Shown in pieces: positions 1 to 12,553 of a stretch of DNA of 64,000 nt. The stretch spans positions 62,001 to 126,000 of the forward strand of contig SHUF01000002.1 of assembly GCA_009694745.1 (NCBI GenBank), written 5' to 3'. The DNA is from Acidobacteriota bacterium. Lineage in GTDB: Bacteria; Acidobacteriota; Vicinamibacteria; Vicinamibacterales; SCN-69-37. Every line of letters begins with the position of its first letter. Position 1 is the stretch's first letter. Position numbers and translations under genes: made by a program. The notes beneath the pieces are model-generated. The model was not told where the DNA came from. It did no database searches and saw nothing but the letters and a program-made list of their open reading frames with translations.

Positions 1-1
1 A

Positions 2-1801
2 GTGGTGGTCATGCTCGACCGATCGGCCAGCATGGGCTACGGCGATCACTGGCAGCGCGCGAAAGACGAAGCCAAGAAAGTGATCGACGGGCTCGGCAAC
101 GGCGACCAGGCCACGCTGGTGTTGTTCGATCGCAGCGCGGAGGAAAATGTGCGCGCCACCGGCGACAAGACGCGGCTGCGCGCGGCGGTGGATGCTGCAG
201 AACTTTCGGCCGCCGGTTCCCGGTACGCGCCGGCGTTGCGGCTGGCGCAGAGCCTGCTCTCGCGATCCACGCTCGGACGCAAGGAAGCGGTCGTCGTCTC
301 CGACATGCAGCGCACCGGGTGGGTCCGTCCCGAGCAGATTCAGTTTCCGGAAGGGACGGCGTTTACGCCGGTGTCGGTGGCTGCCGTGAATCCCGCGAAC
401 GTCTCGGTGACCTCGGTCACGTTCAACCGCACGCGTTTTGCCAACGAAGAGCGCGTCATCGTGACGGCGGCGATTGCCAATCGCGGACCCAAGCCGGTGG
501 AGGGCGTGCCCGTGGTGCTCGAGATCGACGGGTTGGAGGTGGCAACCTCGCGAACCACGCTGACGCCAGGCGTCACGAACGCCGTGGTGTTCCCGGCGTT
601 CACGCTGGCGCAGTCATTTGTGCGCGGTCGGGTGAAAGCCGGCACCGATAGTCTGGCGGCCGACAACGTCTTCCAGTTCGTCTTGTCGCCCGCGCGACCG
701 ACGCCGGTCATCATCGCCGTGCGCGATGGCGCCGAAGCCGCCGAGAGCCTGTATCTGGCGGCCGCGCTCGAAGTCGGGTCACCCAGGCAGTTCGACGTGC
801 AGGTCGTGCCGATGTCGAAGCTCACCGCGCCTGCTATCTCGCGCGCCGGCGTGCTCATCGTCAGCGATGCGAGCATGCCGGGCACGCTCGGGCCGGCGCT
901 CAAGAGATTTGTTGAACGCGGAGGCGGCGTCCTCACCATCGTCGGATCGCGAGGCGGGCCGCTTGATGGCGAAGGCGCCCTTCTGCCCGGAACACTGGCT
1001 GAGCCGAAGGACGCCGCGGGTGGACGGGCCGAGACGCTTGGCGTGATCGACTTCAGCCACGTGGTGTTTGAGTTGTTCAAGACGCCCAAGAGCGGCGACT
1101 TTTCCGGCGTGCGGTTCTTCCGATATCGGCCCATTTCGCCCGCGGCCGGAGACCTCGTGCTGGCCCGGTTTGCCGACGGTTCGGTGGCCATGGCCGAGCG
1201 TCGTGTAGGCGCTGGAAAAGTGATTGCCTTTGGGTCCACACTGGACAGCAACTGGAACGATTTGGTCCTCAAGCCCGTGTTTGTGCCGATGCTGCATCAG
1301 GTGGCGCGGTATCTCGGGCAGGTGGAAGTGCAACCGGCCTGGCAGAGCGCCGGGCAGGTGGTGGACGTGTCGCAGCGTGTGGCGGCGCTCACCGCCGGCG
1401 GCACCGACGAACGTGTGACGTCGGCGCTTGTCGTCTCGCCTGGCGGCAGCCGGCAGACCGTCGGCGGTCAGGTCGGGATGTCGGTGGAGTTGCGCGAGCA
1501 GGGGTTCTACGAAGTGCGGCCGCAGGGCGCGGCGTCTTCGGGACGGCCATTTACGCTGGCGGTGAACATCGACCCGAGCGAATCGGATCTCGCGTCCATG
1601 GACGCGCAGGAGTTTACGGCCGGAGCCACCGGCAAGGCGTCGTTGGTTGGGACGAGCGTGCCCACCGACATTAAACCGACGGAGAGCGAACGGCGTCAGT
1701 CCATCTGGTGGTTCCTGTTGCTCGTCGGGTTTGTCTTACTCGTCGCTGAAAGCATCATCGCGAACCGGCTCTCGCAGAAGCCGGCGTTCGGTATTCGGTA
1801 G
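2..1801 (+). CDS. BatA-like von Willebrand factor A domain membrane protein (5' end outside window)
   Basis: The visible 599 residues begin inside a VWA domain. The MIDAS motif DxSxS (Asp6, Ser8, Ser10) sits at the left edge, so the N-terminal membrane anchors of a BatA-type protein are probably cut off by the window. The middle is a long extracytoplasmic region with a second Rossmann-like segment around residues 235-320. One hydrophobic helix near residues 565-590 ends the protein. Such proteins usually lie in MoxR-DUF58-VWA operons. The next gene starts 14 bp downstream after a GGAGA ribosome site, which fits that arrangement. The metal-ion-dependent adhesion role is inferred from the family; the ligand is unknown. 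Confidence 0.75.
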   Translation: MVVMLDRSASMGYGDHWQRAKDEAKKVIDGLGNGDQATLVLFDRSAEENVRATGDKTRLRAAVDAAELSAAGSRYAPALRLAQSLLSRSTLGRKEAVVVSDMQRTGWVRPEQIQFPEGTAFTPVSVAAVNPANVSVTSVTFNRTRFANEERVIVTAAIANRGPKPVEGVPVVLEIDGLEVATSRTTLTPGVTNAVVFPAFTLAQSFVRGRVKAGTDSLAADNVFQFVLSPARPTPVIIAVRDGAEAAESLYLAAALEVGSPRQFDVQVVPMSKLTAPAISRAGVLIVSDASMPGTLGPALKRFVERGGGVLTIVGSRGGPLDGEGALLPGTLAEPKDAAGGRAETLGVIDFSHVVFELFKTPKSGDFSGVRFFRYRPISPAAGDLVLARFADGSVAMAERRVGAGKVIAFGSTLDSNWNDLVLKPVFVPMLHQVARYLGQVEVQPAWQSAGQVVDVSQRVAALTAGGTDERVTSALVVSPGGSRQTVGGQVGMSVELREQGFYEVRPQGAASSGRPFTLAVNIDPSESDLASMDAQEFTAGATGKASLVGTSVPTDIKPTESERRQSIWWFLLLVGFVLLVAESIIANRLSQKPAFGIR

Positions 1802-1815
1802 CTCTGGAGAAACGC

Positions 1816-5475
<3,660 letters not shown>

Positions 5476-5484
5476 GTGCTTGCG

Positions 5485-5580
5485 TAATGGCGAAATGACA
5501 CAAATATCCGAAATGGCGAAATGTCTGCAATTGAGGAATAGCAGAATTTCGGAATGTCTTGCAATGAGGGGAATGGCTGA
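5485..5580 (+). repeat. Partial copy of the 208-bp TAATGGCGAAATG element (left arm)
   Basis: The stretch starts TAATGGCGAAATG and continues through the ACACAAATATCCGAAATGGC arm found at the ends of the full elements at 25107-25314 and 40775-40981. It then decays into AATG-rich degenerate words instead of reaching the right arm. The start codon of the next gene at 5581 lies in a final degenerate unit of the same motif. Confidence 0.7.
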
Positions 5581-6042
5581 ATGTCACGACTGATTTGCGG
5601 ATTCATCGTGCTCCTCGGAATCGCATTCGCGACGGGCGTAGAAGCTCAGCAGAAGCCGGACTTCACTGGTACCTGGGTCGTCGTCACGCCGGCTGACTCG
5701 GCGGGGCAGGAACAGTTCGTGCGCCACACGCCGACGACACTCTCCACGGGCCATGCGTCGGAGGGCGACGGTCACAACGCCTCATACAAACTCGACGGCA
5801 GCGAAAGCCGCAACGAGCTCGGCTCTCACGGCCAAGTAATCGTCACTATCTCCAAGGCCGTGTGGGAAGGCGCCACGCTCGTCATCACCAGTTCGACCAC
5901 CTATTCTAATGGTGGAAAAATGGACTCAAAACAGATCTGGTCCATGGACTCTGAGGGTCGCCTCGTAGTCGAGCACACTCAGACGGAGGCCGGACAGCCC
6001 ACTCGGTCGGGCACCGTGGTGCACACAAAGAAGACCACGTAG
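5581..6042 (+). CDS. Small secreted protein of unknown function
   Basis: The 153-residue product has a clear Sec signal peptide, hydrophobic to about residue 20 and ending VEAQQ. A compact beta-rich domain follows, beginning PDFTGTWVV, a pattern common in lipocalin-like or other small periplasmic beta proteins. I do not recognise the family. The ATG lies inside a degenerate copy of an intergenic repeat and has no convincing Shine-Dalgarno sequence. The stop codon is also within a hairpin repeat (6038-6085). The signal peptide and coherent domain still argue that the gene is real. Confidence 0.6.
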   Translation: MSRLICGFIVLLGIAFATGVEAQQKPDFTGTWVVVTPADSAGQEQFVRHTPTTLSTGHASEGDGHNASYKLDGSESRNELGSHGQVIVTISKAVWEGATLVITSSTTYSNGGKMDSKQIWSMDSEGRLVVEHTQTEAGQPTRSGTVVHTKKTT

Positions 6043-6085
6043 CTCGGGCTGGTACGTAGCTCGGGCTGGTTCTCAAGCCCGAGTT
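6038..6085. repeat. CTCGGGCT hairpin repeat, convergent gap, copy 1
   Basis: Two tandem CGTAGCTCGGGCTGGT units are followed by TCTCAAGCCCGAG. The second unit can fold CTCGGGCT with AGCCCGAG, giving an 8-bp stem. The same motif occurs near 39418-39516 and 59146-59224. All three copies lie between genes that converge, so a bidirectional terminator role is likely. The stop codon TAG of the upstream gene is part of the repeat. Confidence 0.65.
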
Positions 6086-6112
6086 CTGCTGCAGGCAATC
6101 AAAAACACGCCG

Positions 6113-7717
6113 CTATCGCGAGCGAGCCAGATACGCGAGCGCTCGTTCCACGACCGCGTCCACCTGCGCGCTGGTCGCGGTGAAGTGATTGGCGATCATC
6201 GAGAAGACCAGCCGCTCGCCGGATTCTGTGACGAGGAATCCCGAGAGCGATCGCACGTTCGAGATCGTCCCCGTCTTGGCCTGCACGCGCCCGGCCAGCA
6301 CCGTGTTGCGCATCCGCAGGCCGAGCGTGCCGTCCTGTCCGCCCACCGGTAAGGCCGCGAGGAACGGCCCGCGCTGGCGCTCATCGTTCCACACATGCTT
6401 CAAGAGGAGAACGATGGCGTCGGCGGAGACGTAGTTGTAGCGCGAGAGACCGGAGCCGTCGTACATGAGGTACGAGTCTTCGGGAATGCCCCAGGCGGTG
6501 AGCGTCTCGTTCACCACACGTTTGCCGGCGGCCGTGCTGCCGGCGCGGTCGACGCGCTGCCCAAGCGTCTTGAGAATCGCCTCGCCGTAGAAGTTCTGGC
6601 TCTCTTTGAGAAAGTACGCACCGAGCGACGAGAGCGGCAGGGAACGCCGTGTCGCGAGTGTTCGGCGACCGGTCGAGGTCGGTGGCGTCGAGAGCGCATC
6701 AACGTCCCAGGCGCCACCACGAACGGCGATGTCGCGCGCTTCAAGCGCCGCCTTGAATCCGTTCACGAAGAACTGCGTCGGGTTCTCGATCGCCGCTGTC
6801 CGCACGACCACCGCGCGATCGAGAGGAATGGTCCCGTTCAAGGCAAGGGCGTCACTGCCCGGCTGACGGAACTGCGATATCGACGGGGTTCCACCGGCGG
6901 CGGCCGTGGTGACGGTGGACGTGAGCGTCAGGCCGTGGCCGGGCGGGCTCAGTTCAACGCGCGCGGGCGCGCCCAACGTGGCCCCGGGCCAGATGCGAAT
7001 CACGGCCGTATTCTCGTTGTAGTTGAGAGCGCTCGACCCGGCCGCGTAGCCGTCGCCCAGGTAATCCCAGGCCCAACCCGGCCCGACGATCGTGTCGTCG
7101 AACACGTTGTCGTCGCCGATGAGTCGGCCCTCGACGCGCCGGATACCGGCGGCCCGCAAGCTTTCCGCCCACTCGTCAAACAGCGGCGAGGCGCCGAAGT
7201 TCTGCGAATCAATCGACGGGTCACCGCCGCCAACCACGATGAGGTCACCGGTGAGTGTGCCGTCGGCCACCGTGCCGGCCGCGTCCAGTTGGGTCTCGAA
7301 CACGAAGTCCCAGCCCAACTTCTCGGCCGCCACCGACATCGTCAACAACTTCATGTTGGACGCCGGCACGACGAGCTTCTCGCTGTTGCGCGTGTAGAGC
7401 ACGCGGCTATCGGCGAGCGATTCGACACGCACGCCGAAGGTGGCGCGGGCGAAGAGGGGGTCGTTGAAGATCGCGTCCAGCGCCTCGTGGACTGGCGGAA
7501 CTGGCGGAACTGACGGCTTGTCCGCCGTAGCTCCGACAGGAGCGAAGGCGGAAACTGACGGAGGTCCGGTGGCGCACCCAGCGAGGAGCACGAGTGCGAG
7601 GAAGACCGGCGGCCTTGAGACCCAGGCCGCCCTACGAGGACCCGCCTTCGCCGCGCTGCGGCTACGGCGAGGCAAGCCCTTGGACCCTGAACTCTGGACC
7701 CTGGACCCTGGGCTCAC
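6113..7717 (-). CDS. dacB: D-alanyl-D-alanine carboxypeptidase/endopeptidase, PBP4 class
   Basis: This is a peptidase S13 family enzyme that trims or opens peptidoglycan peptides in the periplasm. The three penicillin-binding signatures are visible: SNMK (Ser120-Lys123), SRYN inside SGLSRYN (about 430) and KTG (about 485). A lipobox, LLAG followed by Cys48, indicates an outer- or inner-membrane lipoprotein. The GTG start at 7717 overlaps the stop of the DUF4340 gene as GTGA, suggesting translational coupling to the ABC exporter operon. The first 35 codons come from dispersed repeats (TGGACCC words and a CTTCGCC/GGCTACGGCG module), so the N terminus looks replaced. A TTG at 7675 is an alternative start. 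Confidence 0.88.
   Translation of the reverse strand: MSPGSRVQSSGSKGLPRRSRSAAKAGPRRAAWVSRPPVFLALVLLAGCATGPPSVSAFAPVGATADKPSVPPVPPVHEALDAIFNDPLFARATFGVRVESLADSRVLYTRNSEKLVVPASNMKLLTMSVAAEKLGWDFVFETQLDAAGTVADGTLTGDLIVVGGGDPSIDSQNFGASPLFDEWAESLRAAGIRRVEGRLIGDDNVFDDTIVGPGWAWDYLGDGYAAGSSALNYNENTAVIRIWPGATLGAPARVELSPPGHGLTLTSTVTTAAAGGTPSISQFRQPGSDALALNGTIPLDRAVVVRTAAIENPTQFFVNGFKAALEARDIAVRGGAWDVDALSTPPTSTGRRTLATRRSLPLSSLGAYFLKESQNFYGEAILKTLGQRVDRAGSTAAGKRVVNETLTAWGIPEDSYLMYDGSGLSRYNYVSADAIVLLLKHVWNDERQRGPFLAALPVGGQDGTLGLRMRNTVLAGRVQAKTGTISNVRSLSGFLVTESGERLVFSMIANHFTATSAQVDAVVERALAYLARSR
7637..7717. repeat. Dispersed repeat forming the 5' end of dacB
   Basis: The DNA is a run of GGACCCTGGACCCTGG words followed by a module reading CTTCGCC...GGCTACGGCGAGGCAAG on the plus strand. 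A diverged second copy of that module lies at about 7514-7557, also inside dacB. TGGACTCTGGAC words recur at 55274-55303 and 55785-55812. The module encodes the lipoprotein pre-region without breaking the frame. Confidence 0.6.
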
Positions 7718-9081
7718 TTCGCGCTCGTGAGTTCCTTGAACAGCCCAAGCGCGCGGTCGAAGTCGGCCGTGGAGACGACCGCCGCGCCTGGTTCACCTGC
7801 GCGAATCGCATGCACGACGGTGCCGACCTTGCGCAGGGTGACGGTTTCCGTCTGGGGGGGGGCGGCGTCGCCAAACCGCGCCGTGATGGTGATCGCCTCG
7901 CCGCCGGTGTGCGCCGTGGCCGCAAAACTCTCGGCCCGCAGGTTCGACATCGTCATCAGGAAGTCGTCGAACTTCGCGGACTCGAGTTCCTTCGACGCCG
8001 GAGCGGTCTGCCACCACTTCTCGAGGGAGGTCTCGCCCTCGGCCTTCTTTTTGGCAAAGGTGTGCGTCTGGCCGGCGAAGGCCACGTCCATGCCGGTCGC
8101 CGTGAAGGAGCGGTACGCGAAGACGTCTTTCACGCGGAAGTCATCGGCCTTCTTCAGCAGCTCGTCCAGCAGCGTCTTGTCCACGCCGAACACAAGCGGC
8201 CGCGATAGATCGCGCGCAAAGAAGTGTGTGTCGTCTTCCTTCTTGCCGATGGCGATTTCCGCCTTGGTGGAGCCCGCGCCGATGGTGGCCACCACCTGAG
8301 GTTTGTCGAGGCCGTATTCCGCGGGCTTTGCGGTTGAGGCGGCGGCCGCAGCGATGCTCGTCATCCGCGCCTGGGCGAGCTGGCCGATCAGGGCGTCCAC
8401 GGCCGCAGCGTCCGCACGTGCGCCGTTGGGGCCGGAGAAACGCCAGTCGCTGCCGGTCTTCGCCAGCGTCACTCGCGTCGTCCCCTGCGCGAGCGTGATG
8501 CTGTCAACGGCCTCGCGTGTGAACTTCAGCGCGGTCTTCTCGCGCAGGTCAAAAGACTTGCGATTGAAAGTGTCTTCGAGAAACGCACCGATGAGGAAAA
8601 CTCCTGGTGCGTTGTCGAGCTTTGCGTAGAGGTCTCCGCCGGTGGGCGTCTTGTTGCCGATGAGGAGCACCTTCTGGGTGGCATCGCCGGCCGTCTTGAA
8701 CGCCACCTTGATACGCGCCGGCGCCAGGCCAAACGGCGCGACAGTGGCGGGGTTCTCATCAATGACCTTCACACGTTCGAGTGATTCCAACGACGAAATC
8801 ACCGTGGTCACTTCTGCGGTGTCCGCTTCTTCAATTCCTAAGGGGGCCTCAGGGGCGACGAGCGACCACACAGCGTCCTTGCGCGAGACGCGCACGACCT
8901 GGGAGGTGGCATTGGTGATTTCCACATCCTCAATGGTGCCCGCCTGGATCGTAAACACCTTCTCGCGCGCGGTCGTGGCGGTGTCGGCCGCCGGGTCGCG
9001 TTTCATCTCCACGAAGTAGATGTAGCCTCCGAGGCCTGCGGCCACCACGAGCATGAGCAGAAAAGACCGGCCGCTGCGCAT
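7714..9081 (-). CDS. DUF4340 domain protein
   Basis: One N-terminal membrane helix (residues about 5-25) ends in YFVEMKRD. A large periplasmic region with repeated beta modules follows, as typical of DUF4340 proteins. These are habitually encoded immediately after GldG in Gld-type ABC loci, as here. I chose ATG at 9081, 5 bp after the GldG stop and preceded by GAGG. An upstream GTG at 9105 would overlap gldG by 19 bp. The family has no established biochemical activity; it is presumed to work with the exporter at the inner membrane. Confidence 0.82.
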   Translation of the reverse strand: MRSGRSFLLMLVVAAGLGGYIYFVEMKRDPAADTATTAREKVFTIQAGTIEDVEITNATSQVVRVSRKDAVWSLVAPEAPLGIEEADTAEVTTVISSLESLERVKVIDENPATVAPFGLAPARIKVAFKTAGDATQKVLLIGNKTPTGGDLYAKLDNAPGVFLIGAFLEDTFNRKSFDLREKTALKFTREAVDSITLAQGTTRVTLAKTGSDWRFSGPNGARADAAAVDALIGQLAQARMTSIAAAAASTAKPAEYGLDKPQVVATIGAGSTKAEIAIGKKEDDTHFFARDLSRPLVFGVDKTLLDELLKKADDFRVKDVFAYRSFTATGMDVAFAGQTHTFAKKKAEGETSLEKWWQTAPASKELESAKFDDFLMTMSNLRAESFAATAHTGGEAITITARFGDAAPPQTETVTLRKVGTVVHAIRAGEPGAAVVSTADFDRALGLFKELTSAK

Positions 9082-9086
9082 GGCGC

Positions 9087-10655
9087 CTATCGCCTCGTCC
9101 ACCACACGCGCACGCCGACACCGATCAGCGCGAGCGGGATGATCACCAGGGCCAGCCAGAAGACGATGCTGCCCTGGTCCTCGGTCAGTTGAATCCGCCG
9201 GTCTTCGGGATCCTTGGCGCGGATGGCGATCAGGTTCTCCTGCTGCGCCAGCCAGTTGGACATGTTCAGGAACAGGTCGCGGTTGCCCTGGATGCCGAGC
9301 GCGCCATTGGAGCCGAAGTCGGCGTCACCCACCACCACGAGCCGCGCCTCAGGCTTCGGCGCATCGGGCTCGGTTGGGGCAGGAGCAGCGGGTGCTTCAC
9401 CCGTGACGGCAGCGGCGATGGAAATCGGACCCGCCTTATCGCCAGCTTCGGCCGGCGCCGGTTTGCCGGTAGCGAAGAGCGCCTTGATGTCGCTTTCCGC
9501 CCAACTACGCGGGCTGGTCTGCACCAGGCTCTGCGCCGTTTTGCCCGCTGTGCCGCCTTCAACCGGCGTCACCGATCGGGTCATCGGGAATGCGGTCATC
9601 ACCCGGAATCCGTCTGTGATCGGGTGCGCGGGATAACTCATCGCGAGCGGTACTTCCGGCCCCGCGCCAATCGCGCGACCCATGCCGCTGGCATCCAGCA
9701 CGATGTCTGTACCGACGGTGATACCCCATTCATTCGCCAGTGCCACCAGGTTCGGCACGGTCATGCCGCCGGTTGCGTCGGGCGGATCGATCAGGAGCAT
9801 CACTTTGCCCGCCTTGCCGAGGTAGCCCCGGAGCAGCTCCATTTCACCCGCCATGTAGTCGCTGGTTGGCCCGGCGATCACGAGCATCGTGGCGTCTTCG
9901 GGTACCGCCGCGTCCTGCGCAAGCGCGAGCGGAGCCACCTCGAAGTTGTCGCTCTTGAGCGCTTCGGCAATCTGGCTGTAGCCGCGCGGGTCCGCACCGG
10001 CCGAATCACGTTCGCCGTGACCCTGGATGAAGTACACCTTCTTCGCTTTGCCCTCCACCACCTTGATCAGGGCGTTGGTGATCTCCTGCTCGGTGTCGGT
10101 GTTGGCGCGTTCGCGCCGCCCGGCGTATTCAAAGACGATGGTGCCGAATTGCGCCACTTCGTACTTTTGCGCTTCGAGCGGCTGCTTCTCAACGTCGAAG
10201 AATTCCACCTTCAACTGCGACGAGAGGTACTGATACTCGGCGAGCCGATCGCGGAACCGCTGCACGTCGGCCGTGCTGTGGAATACCCTGACCGCCACCG
10301 GCTGGGTGAGTGACGACACGACCTTTTTGGTTTGGTCCGAGAGCTCGAACTGTTTGGTCGAGGTGACGTCCCAGCGCTTGTTCTGGCGATTGCCGATCCA
10401 GTTGACCGCGATCAGGATGCCGAGAAACACCACCACGCTGCCGGCCGCGATGGTGCCGTACTTGACGTTGCGCCCCTGGAACGAGCGGGCGATGTCGCGC
10501 CACTGGCCCAGCGTGTAGAAGAGGGTGACGACGAGACCCGCGATGGCCAGGCGCTGCGACCATTCCATCAATTCGGGTTGCGTGAAGCGAATGACAACGG
10601 CGCCGGCGACGAGCGCCACGCCAAACCATCCGAGGAATCCAATGAGTTTTTTCAC
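9087..10655 (-). CDS. gldG: GldG-type ABC transporter auxiliary protein
   Basis: This protein of about 522 residues has two or three N-terminal membrane helices, a large periplasmic domain and a final C-terminal helix ending in Arg. The periplasmic part holds the GldG/ABC-auxiliary region (VAVRVFHSTADVQRFRDRL) and a DUF4350-like stretch ending in a gas-vesicle-like VVVGDADFGSNGAL segment. GTG at 10655 is preferred: GGAGGGG lies just upstream, and the spacing to the permease stop is only 2 bp. It sits between the permease and DUF4340 genes. In Bacteroidota GldG belongs to the gliding/secretion-associated ABC complex; here the substrate is unknown. Confidence 0.83.
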   Translation of the reverse strand: MKKLIGFLGWFGVALVAGAVVIRFTQPELMEWSQRLAIAGLVVTLFYTLGQWRDIARSFQGRNVKYGTIAAGSVVVFLGILIAVNWIGNRQNKRWDVTSTKQFELSDQTKKVVSSLTQPVAVRVFHSTADVQRFRDRLAEYQYLSSQLKVEFFDVEKQPLEAQKYEVAQFGTIVFEYAGRRERANTDTEQEITNALIKVVEGKAKKVYFIQGHGERDSAGADPRGYSQIAEALKSDNFEVAPLALAQDAAVPEDATMLVIAGPTSDYMAGEMELLRGYLGKAGKVMLLIDPPDATGGMTVPNLVALANEWGITVGTDIVLDASGMGRAIGAGPEVPLAMSYPAHPITDGFRVMTAFPMTRSVTPVEGGTAGKTAQSLVQTSPRSWAESDIKALFATGKPAPAEAGDKAGPISIAAAVTGEAPAAPAPTEPDAPKPEARLVVVGDADFGSNGALGIQGNRDLFLNMSNWLAQQENLIAIRAKDPEDRRIQLTEDQGSIVFWLALVIIPLALIGVGVRVWWTRR

Positions 10656-10657
10656 GA

Positions 10658-11419
10658 TCAGCCCCTCCACCGTTCAGTGTCTACGGACTTCAGGGTGAGG
10701 AAGAGTCCGAAGGTGATGAAACTCAGGTAATAGATCACGTGTTTGGTGTCGATGACGCCCTTGCCGAAGTCATCGAAGTGCCAGACGATCGACAGGTAGT
10801 CGAGCAGGCTCGCCACCGCCGGGCCGGCACTCTGTCCGAGCCAGCTGATGATCCACAGCAGCAGGAAGATCACGAAGGTGGCCGCGCCGGCCACCACCTG
10901 ATTCTTCGTCGTGCTCGAAATGAAGAGGCCCACCGAGAGGAAACATCCGCCCATGAGCAGCAGGCCGAAGTAGCCGGTCAGCACCGGTTTCCACTCGGGG
11001 TTGCCGAACCAGAACAGGATGCCGATGTAGAGCATCGTCACTCCCAGCAGCGCGGCGTAGAAGCCCAGCACGCCGAGGAATTTGCCCAGGATGATCTGCA
11101 CGTCGGTCACCGGTGACGTCAGTAGCAGCTCGATCGTGCCCGACCGTTTTTCTTCTGCGTACGCCCGCATCGTGATCATCGGCAGCAGGAAGAGGTTGAT
11201 GAGCGCCACGTTCTGCAGAAGAGGCCGAATCATGAACTGGTTCACATTGATCGGCCCGCCACCCTGCTGCGCCTGCATGCTCTGGCCGACGAAGTAGTCC
11301 AGGTGCGCCAGGAAGAAGTAGCCGAAGAGCAGGGCAAACAGGCCCATGACGGTCCAGCCCATCGGCGAGGCGAAGAAGCCGCGCAATTCCTTGCCGGCGA
11401 TGGTGAAGACATTACGCAT
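10658..11419 (-). CDS. gldF: ABC-2 type permease, GldF-like
   Basis: The product of about 253 residues has six hydrophobic segments. It begins MRNVFTIAGKELRGFF, the usual ABC-2 permease opening (KEL near the N terminus followed by the first helix). RSGTIELLLTSPVTD in the middle is a family hallmark of the cytoplasmic loop. ATG at 11419 overlaps the end of the ATPase gene by 8 bp. The reading frame remains open upstream, but that extension is shadow sequence from the ATPase. It should form the membrane channel with the ATPase at 11412-12455. Confidence 0.88.
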   Translation of the reverse strand: MRNVFTIAGKELRGFFASPMGWTVMGLFALLFGYFFLAHLDYFVGQSMQAQQGGGPINVNQFMIRPLLQNVALINLFLLPMITMRAYAEEKRSGTIELLLTSPVTDVQIILGKFLGVLGFYAALLGVTMLYIGILFWFGNPEWKPVLTGYFGLLLMGGCFLSVGLFISSTTKNQVVAGAATFVIFLLLWIISWLGQSAGPAVASLLDYLSIVWHFDDFGKGVIDTKHVIYYLSFITFGLFLTLKSVDTERWRG

Positions 11420-12455
11420 TGGGAGTCGCCTCGCTTTCCGACGCGGCTTCAGCCGCGTCGCCCTGAGCCCCGTCGAAGGGGGAAGCCGGGTCTTTGGACC
11501 CGGCGGCCAGCTGATTCTCATCCGTCGTCAACTGCAGGAAGATGTCTTCCAGGCTCAGACGCAGGGGCCGCAGTTCAATCAGGCCCCAACCCTTGTCCAC
11601 GACCATCCGCGCTACGTCGCGCCGGATGTCGCGCTCGGTGTCGGAGGCCACTTCGAAGCCCACCAACTGTTCGTGACGGTCGTGCTCAGACACCTGCCGC
11701 ACGCCGGTGATGGTCGAAAGGGCCGCAGCGGCGTCAGCACCGGCGGCGTCCACCTGCACATACAGCGTGGCCGATCCCTTGAGCTGATTCGTCAGGTTGT
11801 CGGGCGTATCCACGGCCACCACGCGTCCGCGGTTGATGATGACCACGCGCTGGCAGGTCTGCGACACCTCGGGGAGGATGTGTGTGCTCAGCACCACCGT
11901 GTGATTGCCTGCGAGCGCGCGAATCAGATCGCGCACTTCGATGATCTGTTTCGGGTCGAGGCCCGCAGTCGGCTCATCGAGGATGAGCACTTCCGGGTCG
12001 TGAATCAGCGCCTGCGCCAACCCGACGCGCTGCTTGTAGCCCTTTGAGAGCTTCGCGCAGTGCCGATTGGCCATGTCGGTGATGTTGGTCTTCGTCATCA
12101 CGCCGTTGATTCGCGAGATCCGTTCGGACTTCGACACCGAGGCCGGCAACTTGAGCTTCGCCACAAACGTGAGGTACTCGCGCACCGTCATGTCTGGATA
12201 GAGCGGCGGCGTTTCGGGAAGGTAGCCGACCCTGCGTTTCGCCTCGATAGGGTTCGCGAAGACGTCATACCCGGCAACCGTTGCGGTGCCTTCGGTGGCC
12301 GGCATATAGCCCGTCAGTACCCGCATTGTGGTGGTCTTGCCCGCGCCGTTTGGCCCGAGCAACCCGAGGATTTCGCCCTTCTCGGCGCGGAAGCTCACAT
12401 CGTCCACCGCCGTGACAGGCCCGTAGCGTTTCGTGAGGTGTTGAACTTCGATCAT
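11412..12455 (-). CDS. gldA: ABC transporter ATPase, GldA-like
   Basis: The ATP-binding subunit drives the Gld-type exporter. Walker A is GPNGAGKTT (about residues 35-43). The signature is LSKGYKQRVGLAQAL, and Walker B is VLILDEPTAGLD. The C-terminal third is the DUF4162-like region common in ABC-2 ATPases. The last 25 residues (ASPFDGAQGD...) are encoded by a dispersed repeat and a perfect 10-bp hairpin (11439-11460). This tail is probably not part of the ancestral protein. It is the first gene of a five-gene minus-strand operon ending with dacB. Confidence 0.9.
   Translation of the reverse strand: MIEVQHLTKRYGPVTAVDDVSFRAEKGEILGLLGPNGAGKTTTMRVLTGYMPATEGTATVAGYDVFANPIEAKRRVGYLPETPPLYPDMTVREYLTFVAKLKLPASVSKSERISRINGVMTKTNITDMANRHCAKLSKGYKQRVGLAQALIHDPEVLILDEPTAGLDPKQIIEVRDLIRALAGNHTVVLSTHILPEVSQTCQRVVIINRGRVVAVDTPDNLTNQLKGSATLYVQVDAAGADAAAALSTITGVRQVSEHDRHEQLVGFEVASDTERDIRRDVARMVVDKGWGLIELRPLRLSLEDIFLQLTTDENQLAAGSKDPASPFDGAQGDAAEAASESEATPNA
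11439..11485. repeat. Dispersed repeat and hairpin in the gldA 3' end
   Basis: CGACGCGGCT and AGCCGCGTCG form a perfect 10-bp stem with a TC loop (11439-11460). They are followed by CCTGAGCCCCGTCGAAGGGG. The latter looks like a widely scattered high-GC bacterial repeat, which I know only by resemblance. It extends the ATPase C terminus in frame. Confidence 0.5.
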
Positions 12456-12553
12456 CAGTGCTCTCCGCGTTGTCCGACGCGACGGCGAGACCGTCGGCCA
12501 GTGAATTAAGAGGTTGATCGTAGTCGCGGAAGGCCTTTGCGTTCAACTTGACG

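Noticed and set aside
340-1272. 310-codon minus-strand open frame
   Set aside because: Shadow of the VWA gene; low-complexity Ser/Thr/Arg content and no recognisable domain.
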